From contig CABUFC010000001.1 of NCBI GenBank assembly GCA_902490735.1, forward strand, positions 310,001 through 374,000: 64,000 nucleotides of DNA, in the 5' to 3' direction. Positions 1 to 6,965 of this stretch are shown here, one piece after another (the first letter of the stretch is position 1; each line of letters opens with the position of its first letter). The stretch comes from an uncultured Oscillospiraceae bacterium (lineage in GTDB: Bacteria; Bacillota; Clostridia; Oscillospirales; Acutalibacteraceae). Below the pieces are notes generated by a model. That model did no database searches. It was not told the origin of the DNA and worked only from the letters and a program-made list of their open reading frames with translations. Both the position numbers and the translations under genes were made by a program.

Positions 1-1
1 A

Positions 2-379
2 CACGCAGGAGACAGCAGGTGTTATTTACTTCGCCATAATGAATTATATAGGCTTACTGTTGATCACTCTATTGTGCAAATTATGGTTGACAGCGGTCAA
101 ATAACCGAAGCAGAAGCAAATAAGCACCCGAATAAAAACGTTATAACAAGAGCTCTTGGCACAAGCAAGGATATTGATCTTGACTTTAATGAAATTGCTT
201 TACAGCAAAATGACATTGTTTTACTTTGCACCGACGGATTGACTAATTCACTTAGTGAACAATCTATCCTCGATGTTTTAAATAGCAATAATTTTGAAGA
301 TATTCCGGCAAAGCTTGTTGAGAAATCAAACAACGCCGGCGGCGGAGATAATATCACCGCTGTGGTACTTTCGTTGTAA
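2..379 (+). CDS. prpC: PP2C-type serine/threonine phosphatase, C-terminal part
   Basis: The gene runs in from the left edge, so only about the last 125 residues are visible. The frame opens with HAGDSR, then a Tyr, and a little further LTVDHS, which is the central PP2C motif containing a metal-binding Asp. LLCTDGLT supplies another conserved Asp, and GGDNITAVVL near the C-terminus is the final metal-site motif. PP2C enzymes of this type remove phosphate from Ser/Thr residues and oppose the PrkC kinase. The next gene encodes that kinase 11 bases downstream, as in Bacillus and Clostridia. The ATG at 74 is internal, because PP2C-like coding sequence continues upstream of it to the window edge. 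Confidence 0.95.
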   Translation, partial: HAGDSRCYLLRHNELYRLTVDHSIVQIMVDSGQITEAEANKHPNKNVITRALGTSKDIDLDFNEIALQQNDIVLLCTDGLTNSLSEQSILDVLNSNNFEDIPAKLVEKSNNAGGGDNITAVVLSL

Positions 380-390
380 GAGGTAATTTT

Positions 391-2334
391 ATGGACAAAT
401 TTGTTGGCAAAAGATTAGACGGCCGATATGAAATTAAAGAGATTATCGGCATTGGCGGTATGGCTGTTGTATATAAAGCCTATGATAATATTGAAGACCG
501 CATTGTTGCAATTAAAATTTTAAAAGAAGAATTTTCTTCTAATGAAGAATTTCTGCGTCGTTTTAAAAACGAATGCAAAGCAATTGCTGTGCTTAATCAT
601 CCTAATATTGTTAAGGTTTACGATGTTAGTTTCGGCGAAATTTTTCAATATATTGTAATGGAATATATCGAGGGTATAACTTTAAAAACATATATTGAAA
701 AACAGGGAAGCCTCCCTTGGAGAGATGCAGTTAACTTTACAATCCAAATTTTGCGCGGCATTCAACATGCGCACGATAAGGGCATAGTTCATAGGGATAT
801 TAAGCCGCAAAACATTATGGTTTTAAATGATAACACCATAAAAGTTACTGATTTTGGCATTGCCCGCTTTGCACGCAATGAATACAAAACTATGACTGAC
901 AAGGCCATCGGTTCCGTCCACTACATAAGCCCCGAGCAGGCAAAGGGTGAACAAACAGATGAAAAGACCGATATTTATTCAGTTGGTGTTATGTTATATG
1001 AAATGCTTACAGGCACACTTCCGTTTGTAGCTGAAAGTGCTGTTTCTGTTGCTATTATGCAGCTTCAAAGCGAAGCCAAACTTCCAAGCACCATCAATCC
1101 TTCAATACCAATAGGAATTGAACAAATCACCATGCGTGCTATGAAGAAAAATACTACAGAGCGCTATGCTTCCGCAGCTGAAATGCTTCGCGACTTAGAG
1201 AGATTTAAAAAGGATCCGGATCTTATATTTGAAAATCAAGTATTCGTTGATGATTCTCCTACCAAATTCATGGACGAATACACTGATCCATTTGAAGCTG
1301 AAAAGAATAACGAAACAGAAAACGAGCAGGTAAAACCGCCCATTATTCCAATACTTACAGGTGTTGCCGCAGTTCTTATTATATTTTTAATTATTTTTGG
1401 AATTTTTGCGGCAAAATTCTTGTTTTCGTCTTCAGGCGAGTCTTTCCCATGCCCGAATTTAATCGGTCAAAAATACGATTCTATTGAGTCCTCAAACGAT
1501 TACAAGTTAGAGGTTATACAAGGATACAGTCCAAATACCGAGTATGGAGTAATTTATGACCAAACACCGACAGTTGGCAAAGACATTAAAAAAGGTACAA
1601 TTATTAAAGTTTATGTAAGCATGGGTCAAAAAACGGTTAAAGTGCCGGATCTTACAAATTATGACGTTTCAAAAGCAACTTCTATTCTTACTTCTCAAGG
1701 CCTTGAGTACGAAATTATTGATAGGCCCGACGAAAATGTTGCTGCTAATACAGTTATAGAAACCAATCCGGGACGCGACTCTAATGTATACGTTGGTACC
1801 AAGGTGCAAATATACGTTTCTACCGGTGCACCTACTGTATATGTTAATTTGCCTTCAGTAACCGGCCTTTCATTAGAAGACGCTAAACGTATAATCGAAC
1901 AAAACGGGCTTACTGTCGGCACTGTTACTTCCGTCGAATCAGATGCAAGTCACAAAAACTTAGTAGTTTCTCAAGACCCGGCACCAACATCCTCAAACAA
2001 ACAGGCCGGCAAAGGAACTGCTGTCAACTTACAGGTCGGATCAGGCGAATCCACGCACAAATTCTCTTTAAAAGTTTCACTTCCTAAAAATTATTCCTCG
2101 CAGTATGGTACACTTTCCACCTGGATTGACGGCACCTCAAAAGATCAAGAATCTAAAGAATTGGATTTTTGGCACGGCAATGATTATACTTTTAACTTCA
2201 AAACTAAAGAAAGTAAGCTTACTGTTTTAATTAAGATCAGCGCTAAAGGTTCCAACAGTTACGATGATTATGTAACTTATACGATCAATTGCAAAGACGG
2301 TAGCATTATCAATACCGTAACGCATTTATACTAA
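391..2334 (+). CDS. prkC: PASTA-domain serine/threonine kinase PrkC
   Basis: This is a 647-aa membrane kinase. Residues 13-275 form a Hanks-type kinase domain: glycine loop GIGGMAVVYK, catalytic Lys42 in VAIKIL, HRDIKPQN at 134-141 and DFG at 154-156. A juxtamembrane linker leads to one transmembrane helix at about 317-345. Three extracellular PASTA repeats follow (about 351-412, 416-477 and 484-550), then a C-terminal domain of about 95 residues that I do not recognise. In this family PASTA repeats bind muropeptides and link cell-wall state to phosphorylation, including germination in B. subtilis. An RBS-like AGAGGTAA lies before the ATG. It sits between its phosphatase and rsgA, the standard arrangement. 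Confidence 0.97.
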   Translation: MDKFVGKRLDGRYEIKEIIGIGGMAVVYKAYDNIEDRIVAIKILKEEFSSNEEFLRRFKNECKAIAVLNHPNIVKVYDVSFGEIFQYIVMEYIEGITLKTYIEKQGSLPWRDAVNFTIQILRGIQHAHDKGIVHRDIKPQNIMVLNDNTIKVTDFGIARFARNEYKTMTDKAIGSVHYISPEQAKGEQTDEKTDIYSVGVMLYEMLTGTLPFVAESAVSVAIMQLQSEAKLPSTINPSIPIGIEQITMRAMKKNTTERYASAAEMLRDLERFKKDPDLIFENQVFVDDSPTKFMDEYTDPFEAEKNNETENEQVKPPIIPILTGVAAVLIIFLIIFGIFAAKFLFSSSGESFPCPNLIGQKYDSIESSNDYKLEVIQGYSPNTEYGVIYDQTPTVGKDIKKGTIIKVYVSMGQKTVKVPDLTNYDVSKATSILTSQGLEYEIIDRPDENVAANTVIETNPGRDSNVYVGTKVQIYVSTGAPTVYVNLPSVTGLSLEDAKRIIEQNGLTVGTVTSVESDASHKNLVVSQDPAPTSSNKQAGKGTAVNLQVGSGESTHKFSLKVSLPKNYSSQYGTLSTWIDGTSKDQESKELDFWHGNDYTFNFKTKESKLTVLIKISAKGSNSYDDYVTYTINCKDGSIINTVTHLY

Positions 2335-2335
2335 T

Positions 2336-3202
2336 ATGGCTATTAAAGAAGGCTTATTAATAAAGGTTATTGCCGGTTTTTACTATGTAGAAACCGGTAA
2401 TTCGCTTTTTACTTGTAAGGCTAAGGGATCGTTAAAAAACGATAATTTAACTCCTGTTGCCGGGGACAGGGTCATGATAAACACCGAAAAAAGCACCTTA
2501 GACAAAGTGCTTTTTAGAAAAAACCTTTTAAAAAGGCCGCCCGTTTCTAATATTGATAAACTATTTATTATTACTTCTTTTTCCGATCCTGCACCTAATT
2601 TAACAAACATTGATCGCATGACGGCTATTGCAGAGCACAACAAAATTATGCCAATTATTGTTTTTAATAAAAGCGATTTGTCAAGCGATGAAACCATTTC
2701 AAAAATATATTCTGATGCCGGTTACACTACAATTGTAACTTCAGCTTTTAATAATGATTGCAAAGAAAAGATTCTGCCGCATTTAAAAAATGCAATCTCT
2801 GTTTTTACCGGAAATTCAGGCGTAGGAAAATCGAGTATTTTAAACAAGATATTTGATTCGAATGATTTTAAAACTAACGAAATCAGCAAAAAGTTGGGCA
2901 GAGGACGTCATACGACGCGTCATACGGAATTATTTAAAATCAGTGGCGGTTACGTTGCCGATACACCGGGCTTTTCTTCACTTAACGCTGAGCTTATTTC
3001 AAATATTAAGCCAAAAGATCTAGCCTATTGTTTTAAAGAATTTAGTCCATATTTAGGCAATTGCAGATTTTCAGATTGCTCACATACGTGCGAAGTCGGC
3101 TGCGACATTATAAACGCCGTAAATAATGGGAAAATTTCTATTTCAAGGTTTAACAGTTACAAGCAGTTTTATAATGAACTTGTCGCTTTAAAGGAATGGT
3201 AA
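2336..3202 (+). CDS. rsgA: Ribosome small-subunit biogenesis GTPase RsgA
   Basis: This 288-aa protein is a circularly permuted GTPase that checks late 30S maturation. The motifs occur in permuted order: NKSD (G4) at 111-114, GNSGVGKSS (P-loop) at 159-167 and DTPG (G3) at 209-212. An N-terminal OB fold precedes them. The C-terminal zinc site is complete, with Cys243, Cys248, His250 and Cys256 in the family spacing. The ATG lies one base after the prkC stop and has no clear ribosome binding site, so translational coupling to prkC is likely. RsgA is a known PrkC-linked gene (YloQ/CpgA) in B. subtilis. Confidence 0.97.
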   Translation: MAIKEGLLIKVIAGFYYVETGNSLFTCKAKGSLKNDNLTPVAGDRVMINTEKSTLDKVLFRKNLLKRPPVSNIDKLFIITSFSDPAPNLTNIDRMTAIAEHNKIMPIIVFNKSDLSSDETISKIYSDAGYTTIVTSAFNNDCKEKILPHLKNAISVFTGNSGVGKSSILNKIFDSNDFKTNEISKKLGRGRHTTRHTELFKISGGYVADTPGFSSLNAELISNIKPKDLAYCFKEFSPYLGNCRFSDCSHTCEVGCDIINAVNNGKISISRFNSYKQFYNELVALKEW

Positions 3203-3203
3203 T

Positions 3204-3815
3204 ATGAAAAATTGTTTAATTTTTGCCGGCGGCGATTTTATCAATTATAAAAATGAAAACAATTCTTTTGTTATTTGTGCCGACAGCGGTTATTTAAATG
3301 CCGTTAAAAATAAAATAAAACCCGATTTAATAATAGGCGATTTTGATTCATATAAAGATAATCTTCCAAATGATATTAAAATAATTCGTTTGCCGGAAAT
3401 TAAGGACGATACCGATTTATTCTATTGTGTTAAAGAAGCGATTAGACTTAATTTTAAAGATGTTACATTAATATCCTGCATAGGTGATCGTCAAGATCAT
3501 AATATCGCTGCGTATTCAAGCCTTTTATATTTAAAAGAACACGGCGTGAACGCAAAAATTGTCGCCAAAAATCTTATTGCCTTTATTTTAGAAAATGAAT
3601 CCACTGAAATTGATAAAAATGTTAATTACAAGTATTTATCAATTATTCCTATAGGCAAAAAAGCTTCAAAAATTTCAGTTTCAGGGGTTAAATATCCACT
3701 AAATAATGCAGAGCTAACTTTTAATTACCCGTTAGGAATCAGTAACGAAATTATAGAAAACAAAGCACAAGTTGCGGTTTTAGATGGTACGGTATTAATT
3801 ATGCAAACAAATTAG
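3204..3815 (+). CDS. thiN: Thiamine pyrophosphokinase
   Basis: This 203-aa protein transfers pyrophosphate from ATP to thiamine to make thiamine diphosphate. Family motifs are clear: ADSG near residue 26, GDFDS at 45-49, KDDTD near 67, and GDRQDH, where the family has GxRxDH. The gene begins one base after the rsgA stop, so the genes are probably cotranscribed. In B. subtilis rpe lies between rsgA and thiN; it is absent here. The product supplies the cofactor of the E1 enzyme encoded at 32.7-35.2 kb, although the two loci are not linked. Confidence 0.94.
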   Translation: MKNCLIFAGGDFINYKNENNSFVICADSGYLNAVKNKIKPDLIIGDFDSYKDNLPNDIKIIRLPEIKDDTDLFYCVKEAIRLNFKDVTLISCIGDRQDHNIAAYSSLLYLKEHGVNAKIVAKNLIAFILENESTEIDKNVNYKYLSIIPIGKKASKISVSGVKYPLNNAELTFNYPLGISNEIIENKAQVAVLDGTVLIMQTN

Positions 3816-3836
3816 CGGCCATATGGCCGCTTTTTT
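3815..3836 (+). terminator. Rho-independent terminator after thiN
   Basis: The palindrome GCGGCCATATGGCCGC (3815-3830) is followed directly by six T residues. It begins in the last base of the thiN stop codon and should end the prpC-prkC-rsgA-thiN transcript. Confidence 0.9.
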
Positions 3837-3886
3837 GCACACTTTTCTTTATATAAAATATAATGATAGGGAAGGGCGGTGCAGCA

Positions 3887-4030
3887 ATGTGTAATAGAAG
3901 AGGACCGGGGCCTGTTTGCGTTTGCTTTTTTGGTGTTGGGCTAATCTTAGCATTCTTTTTGCCGCTTAAATTTTTGTGCGTACTGTTGGCTGTAGCACTC
4001 ATCTATTTGGGGATTACATATTATAAGTGA
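3887..4030 (+). CDS. Small hydrophobic membrane peptide (47 aa), upstream of spoVM
   Basis: An ATG-started frame of 48 codons is preceded by GGAAGGGCGG, an AG-rich stretch at a plausible distance. The peptide begins MCNRRGPGPVCVC and is otherwise almost entirely hydrophobic (about residues 11-45), ending GITYYK. That suggests one long or two short transmembrane segments with a positively charged N-terminus. It lies in the gap between the thiN terminator and the spoVM homologue, 16 bases before the latter, in the same direction. I do not recognise a named family. The position suggests cotranscription with spoVM and possibly a sporulation role, but that is inference from location. A longer frame on the other strand overlaps it but has no supporting features. 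Confidence 0.65.
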   Translation: MCNRRGPGPVCVCFFGVGLILAFFLPLKFLCVLLAVALIYLGITYYK

Positions 4031-4046
4031 TTTTGGAGGTATTTTT

Positions 4047-4130
4047 GTGCAGGTAGTAGTATACAGAAGTCCAAAATTTTTAAAAGGTTTTTTTAGACTT
4101 ATTTTTGGTATAAAAAAGAATAAAGATTAA
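4047..4130 (+). CDS. spoVM: Stage V sporulation protein SpoVM (27 aa)
   Basis: A GTG-started frame of 28 codons lies six bases after a strong TTGGAGGT ribosome binding site. The peptide is an amphipathic helix: a short hydrophobic start, Pro9, then PKFLKG, RLIFG and a basic tail. B. subtilis SpoVM is 26 aa and shares Pro9, the PKFL-G element, the later Arg and Gly, and the basic end. SpoVM recognises the convex forespore membrane and anchors SpoIVA there. The B. subtilis order thiN-spoVM is preserved, which strongly supports the call. Its partner SpoIVA is encoded at 36.8-38.3 kb. The gene is easily missed because of its size and GTG start. Confidence 0.87.
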   Translation: MQVVVYRSPKFLKGFFRLIFGIKKNKD

Positions 4131-4133
4131 AAA

Positions 4134-4164
4134 ATGGGAGCTTTAAAGCTCCCATTAATTTTTC
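4134..4164. terminator. Terminator hairpin between spoVM and the phosphoesterase gene
   Basis: ATGGGAGCTTTAAAGCTCCCAT (4134-4155) is a perfect palindrome with A-rich and T-rich flanks on opposite sides. It can terminate the spoVM transcript and the convergent phosphoesterase transcript, whose stop codon overlaps its right edge. Confidence 0.85.
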
Positions 4165-4979
4165 CCGACAACATTTAGTAAATGTACTGCACCAATTAAA
4201 CCTGAAGAGCAAATAATCTCCGGTTTTCCCTCAGAGATTTCAGTCCTTAGATATCTGTGTGCGTGTCCGCAAAGCACAGCTTTTATTGCCTCACTTTTTT
4301 CACATAAAGAAATAAAAGCCTTTCCGTTTTTATCGGCAGTATCAGCATCAATATAATAATAAGGGTCTAGATTTTTAAGTTCTTTCTCACAATATGAAGT
4401 AACAATCGGAACATGACATAAAATAATTAACGGCAGGTTTTCATTACACAAAGCCGTAATCGTTCTTAAGTCGTTATCTGAAACCGTATTTCGACTATTA
4501 TCTACAGCAACAACGGCAAATTCATTAAATTTAACGACTTTAACTCCCGGACTCCATAAATCAGCAAAAGCTGGCGCTTCATGGTTGCCCGGAACACATA
4601 TTACTTTTCCTCCGTAATTATTTAGTTTACTTTTAAGATAACGTTCTCCCGCGGGATGCATTTGGTCCAAATTATCGCCTGAAAGAAGCAGTAAATCGGG
4701 TTTTACATCTTTTGCAAAGGCCATGAGTTTTTCGAATGCCTCTACTGAAGATATTTTTTGTTCTTTATTAAACTGCTCGTTAAAACATTCTGCAAAATAA
4801 CTTTTACCTCTCATCCACATTTCCTCACGCCTTTTTGCAGAATTTTGTTCCTCTTCGGAACTAAATTCATCCCAAACGTTTAAATGCGTGTCTGATATGT
4901 GCATAATGGTATATTCTTTTTTTAAGCCCTTAATATATAATCGGTTTTCTTTTATCCATAAAAATTCGTCTTTTTTCAT
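4155..4979 (-). CDS. Calcineurin-like metallophosphoesterase
   Basis: This 274-aa protein carries the complete metallophosphoesterase signature: HISDTH (Asp30, His32), LLSGDNLD, PGNHEAP, CHVPI and CGHAHRY, which together supply the two-metal site. It has no signal peptide, so it should be cytoplasmic. Length and motif order fit the phosphodiesterase/nuclease superfamily, but the substrate cannot be deduced. A ribosome binding site (AAAGGA) lies about seven bases before the ATG. The gene follows the membrane-protein gene at 4998-5651 by 18 bases and is probably cotranscribed with it. Confidence 0.88.
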   Translation of the reverse strand: MKKDEFLWIKENRLYIKGLKKEYTIMHISDTHLNVWDEFSSEEEQNSAKRREEMWMRGKSYFAECFNEQFNKEQKISSVEAFEKLMAFAKDVKPDLLLLSGDNLDQMHPAGERYLKSKLNNYGGKVICVPGNHEAPAFADLWSPGVKVVKFNEFAVVAVDNSRNTVSDNDLRTITALCNENLPLIILCHVPIVTSYCEKELKNLDPYYYIDADTADKNGKAFISLCEKSEAIKAVLCGHAHRYLRTEISEGKPEIICSSGLIGAVHLLNVVGKN

Positions 4980-4997
4980 ATTAATATCCTTTAAAAA

Positions 4998-5651
4998 TTA
5001 TTTAAATGGCCAAAATTGGCTTAAAAAGAAGGATAATACAAAACCTATCGGCAGCGAAATCAATATTGTTTTTGGGCTATTGTACAACACAACAACCGAA
5101 CATAAGTACACAATTAGATATAAAACGCCTTTAAAAGATAAGTAAAACAAACCAATATTAAAGCAAGAAAGCGTGAAAATTGCGAATATTAATGCATCTA
5201 ATAAAACCGATATCGGTTTCATGCCTTTTGAATACCAGCAAATAGCTGCTAAAAAGGGTGAAAACAGCGTAATTCCGTACCAAATCAACATATACGATTT
5301 CGGATTAAAACCACTGAAAACAATTGTATAAATATGATATGCAACGCACATTCCTGCAAAAAAAGAAAACACATTAATAGCCGCCCGCATAGCAGAATAG
5401 CTAAAAACCGCTATTGCAAGTGCAAATAACAACCATATAGCTATATCAGAAAAGAAGTTACCGAGATCCAGCCATTCAAAAATGCGATGCCACCACACAT
5501 TACTGTCTAGTGCAAGATTGTCAAGCCACTTTGAAAATACACCGAGAATTGCCCCTAATAAAAAAGCAGCACATACAGTTAAAATTGTTTTTTTAAGTGC
5601 CAGTTGTTTAGGCGCTCGGATTTTATTCAGAGCTTCTCTTAGATTAATCAT
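4998..5651 (-). CDS. Multi-pass membrane protein, DUF6518-like
   Basis: This 217-aa protein has about six predicted transmembrane helices (residues near 22-44, 70-88, 90-112, 118-140, 145-170 and 175-213). The N-terminal half contains LLGAILGVFSKWLDN and WLDLGNFFS, and the middle contains SPFLAAICWYSKG. From memory these resemble the uncharacterised DUF6518 membrane family of Firmicutes; I could not check this. It has no catalytic motif. The start follows GGAGAG with good spacing. It is upstream of, and probably cotranscribed with, the phosphoesterase gene. Confidence 0.7.
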   Translation of the reverse strand: MINLREALNKIRAPKQLALKKTILTVCAAFLLGAILGVFSKWLDNLALDSNVWWHRIFEWLDLGNFFSDIAIWLLFALAIAVFSYSAMRAAINVFSFFAGMCVAYHIYTIVFSGFNPKSYMLIWYGITLFSPFLAAICWYSKGMKPISVLLDALIFAIFTLSCFNIGLFYLSFKGVLYLIVYLCSVVVLYNSPKTILISLPIGFVLSFFLSQFWPFK

Positions 5652-5720
5652 AATCTCTCCAAAAATTCATGTTATATTATCAGTCAGACCTGTTTTAGCA
5701 ATCAAATCCAAACTTCGTAG

Positions 5721-5867
5721 CTAAAAAATAATTAGCATAAAGATAGAATTTACACGATGACGCACATCTCTGCATCCGCTTTCCGTCAATAAGCTTACCG
5801 GAAAAACAAATACCGGCAGATTTGTCTTGTTCATTATGTTTTTTACTTCGATATCTTTAATAATCAT
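5721..5867 (-). pseudogene. N-terminal fragment of a radical SAM (mobile-pair B-like) gene
   Basis: A 48-codon frame starts 12 bases after the TfoX stop. Its first 20 or so residues contain IEVKNIMNKTNLPV. This resembles the opening of the 'radical SAM mobile pair protein B'/SPL-like family (typically VKSIMTKSNLPV followed by DYSVNPYVGC and the CxxxCxxC cluster motif). After LPV the resemblance stops: no Cys cluster appears and the frame ends within about 28 residues. I read it as the stump of a radical SAM gene deleted after codon 19 or so. The family link is from memory and rests on a short stretch. Confidence 0.5.
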
Positions 5868-5878
5868 AATGTTCCGCG

Positions 5879-6184
5879 TTACTTCTGTATCGGAAGATCG
5901 TCAAATATCGTTTCCAGTAGTTCTGCCAGAAACTCCTTATTATCAACATTATCCACTAGCAGCATTTCCTTTGCGCCGTCATACGGTAGTTCCATATTTG
6001 CATTCGGCATCATTGCCACAGTGGTCTTTGTGGGCTTCAAAAGAAAGCGGTCATCATAAATGCCACCGACGACCTTGCCACGATAGTAGATTATGTATTC
6101 TCCCATCATAGCACGGTATGATATATCATCCAATTGAGAAAGCTGCTCCATGATAAAATCCAAGTATTCTTTGCTTGATGCCAT
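5879..6184 (-). CDS. TfoX/Sxy N-terminal domain protein
   Basis: This 101-aa protein consists only of a TfoX N-terminal domain: YRAMMGEYIIYYRGK and GGIYDDRFLLKPT are the typical core. Full-length Sxy/TfoX regulates competence in gamma-proteobacteria, but stand-alone N-terminal domains in Firmicutes have no established role. Base composition and codon choice are G+C-richer than in the flanking genes, which suggests acquisition by transfer. The start codon overlaps the stop of the upstream HTH relic (TGATG), a sign of former translational coupling. It sits between two broken genes. Confidence 0.85.
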   Translation of the reverse strand: MASSKEYLDFIMEQLSQLDDISYRAMMGEYIIYYRGKVVGGIYDDRFLLKPTKTTVAMMPNANMELPYDGAKEMLLVDNVDNKEFLAELLETIFDDLPIQK

Positions 6185-6506
6185 CAGACATTCTCCTTTT
6201 TTACATAGCTGACCTGAATATTGTTAACCGACTTTTCAAGCATCTCTACACACACCATGGTGACAATGCTATCCTTCTTTGTAATGAGCCTGCTGATGTA
6301 CGAGGCGGAAGTCCCTAATATCTTGGCAAGCTGCGCCCGGGTGGCGCGTCTATCCAGGCAGTTGAAATTTAGCAGTTTCTCGTCCTCAACACTACTGTAT
6401 TAACATGCCTTGGGTGGGTAGCGTGAATAAAAAAGCCGTTATATACGCTGCCCACACGACCCTCTGCGTCAAGAATATGCCGTTGACCAATCTTTCTAAT
6501 CAGCAA
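6184..6506 (-). pseudogene. Frameshifted small helix-turn-helix regulator
   Basis: Two overlapping frames look like one broken gene. The upstream frame (6369-6506) reads IGQRHILDAEGRVGSVYNG and then HPRHVNTVV. The downstream frame (6184-6399) reads VEDEKLLNFNCLDRR, then ATRAQLAKILGTSASYISRL, a plausible helix-turn-helix. The downstream frame has no usable start codon before its HTH, because a stop lies just upstream and no ATG, GTG or TTG follows until after it. The junction near 6390-6399 therefore looks like an indel. The gene ended in a TGATG overlap with tfoX, so it probably regulated that cassette. I cannot name the family. Confidence 0.5.
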
Positions 6507-6922
6507 TTATAACACGCTTGTCTGTTTTCAAATTCTTTCAACCACACAAGCCACATTTCGTCCAGATTCTTTTCTGCTCTGGACTTACTGTATTTCAGCG
6601 TTTCATCAGTCAGAGCCTTTGGCATTTTAGCAAGCCGGTCAAGTATAATCTCAGATCCCGGCCAATTTAAATCCTGCAGCCATTCAAATAGGAAAGAGAG
6701 ATATGGTGCCAATTCTTCGTCAGACCTGTCTGCAATGACTTTTGCGCAGGGCTCCCATACAGACTTGCTATCCCAATTTGGAATAAACGGCTGCAAGAAC
6801 GGAAATAAGTATTTCGCTCCTTTTGCAAGTTCAAGTCCTTGCTGTTCCCGCCGACTGTATTCTTCAGGAGTATAGGTGCTATCCCACGTAAACAAATCGT
6901 AAATCTCATCAATGTTCGTCAT
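6500..6922 (-). CDS. DUF5071 domain protein
   Basis: This 140-aa soluble protein has the DUF5071 signature FLFEWLQDLNWPGSEIILDR near its middle; these proteins resemble short HEAT-like helical folds. The function is unknown. I chose the ATG at 6922 over the upstream ATG at 6964 because AGAGGT lies nine bases before it and the upstream extension (RLRLDVNERGKK) looks non-coding. The gene is G+C-richer than its neighbours and belongs to the same foreign-looking patch as tfoX. Confidence 0.8.
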   Translation of the reverse strand: MTNIDEIYDLFTWDSTYTPEEYSRREQQGLELAKGAKYLFPFLQPFIPNWDSKSVWEPCAKVIADRSDEELAPYLSFLFEWLQDLNWPGSEIILDRLAKMPKALTDETLKYSKSRAEKNLDEMWLVWLKEFENRQACYNC

Positions 6923-6965
6923 GGATTTCTTACCTCTTTCATTCACATCTAATCTGAGCCTCAAC

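Noticed and set aside
3799..4002. 67-codon minus-strand frame overlapping the 47-aa peptide
   Set aside because: It crosses the thiN terminator, lacks a ribosome binding site and has atypical composition; the plus-strand frame is better supported.
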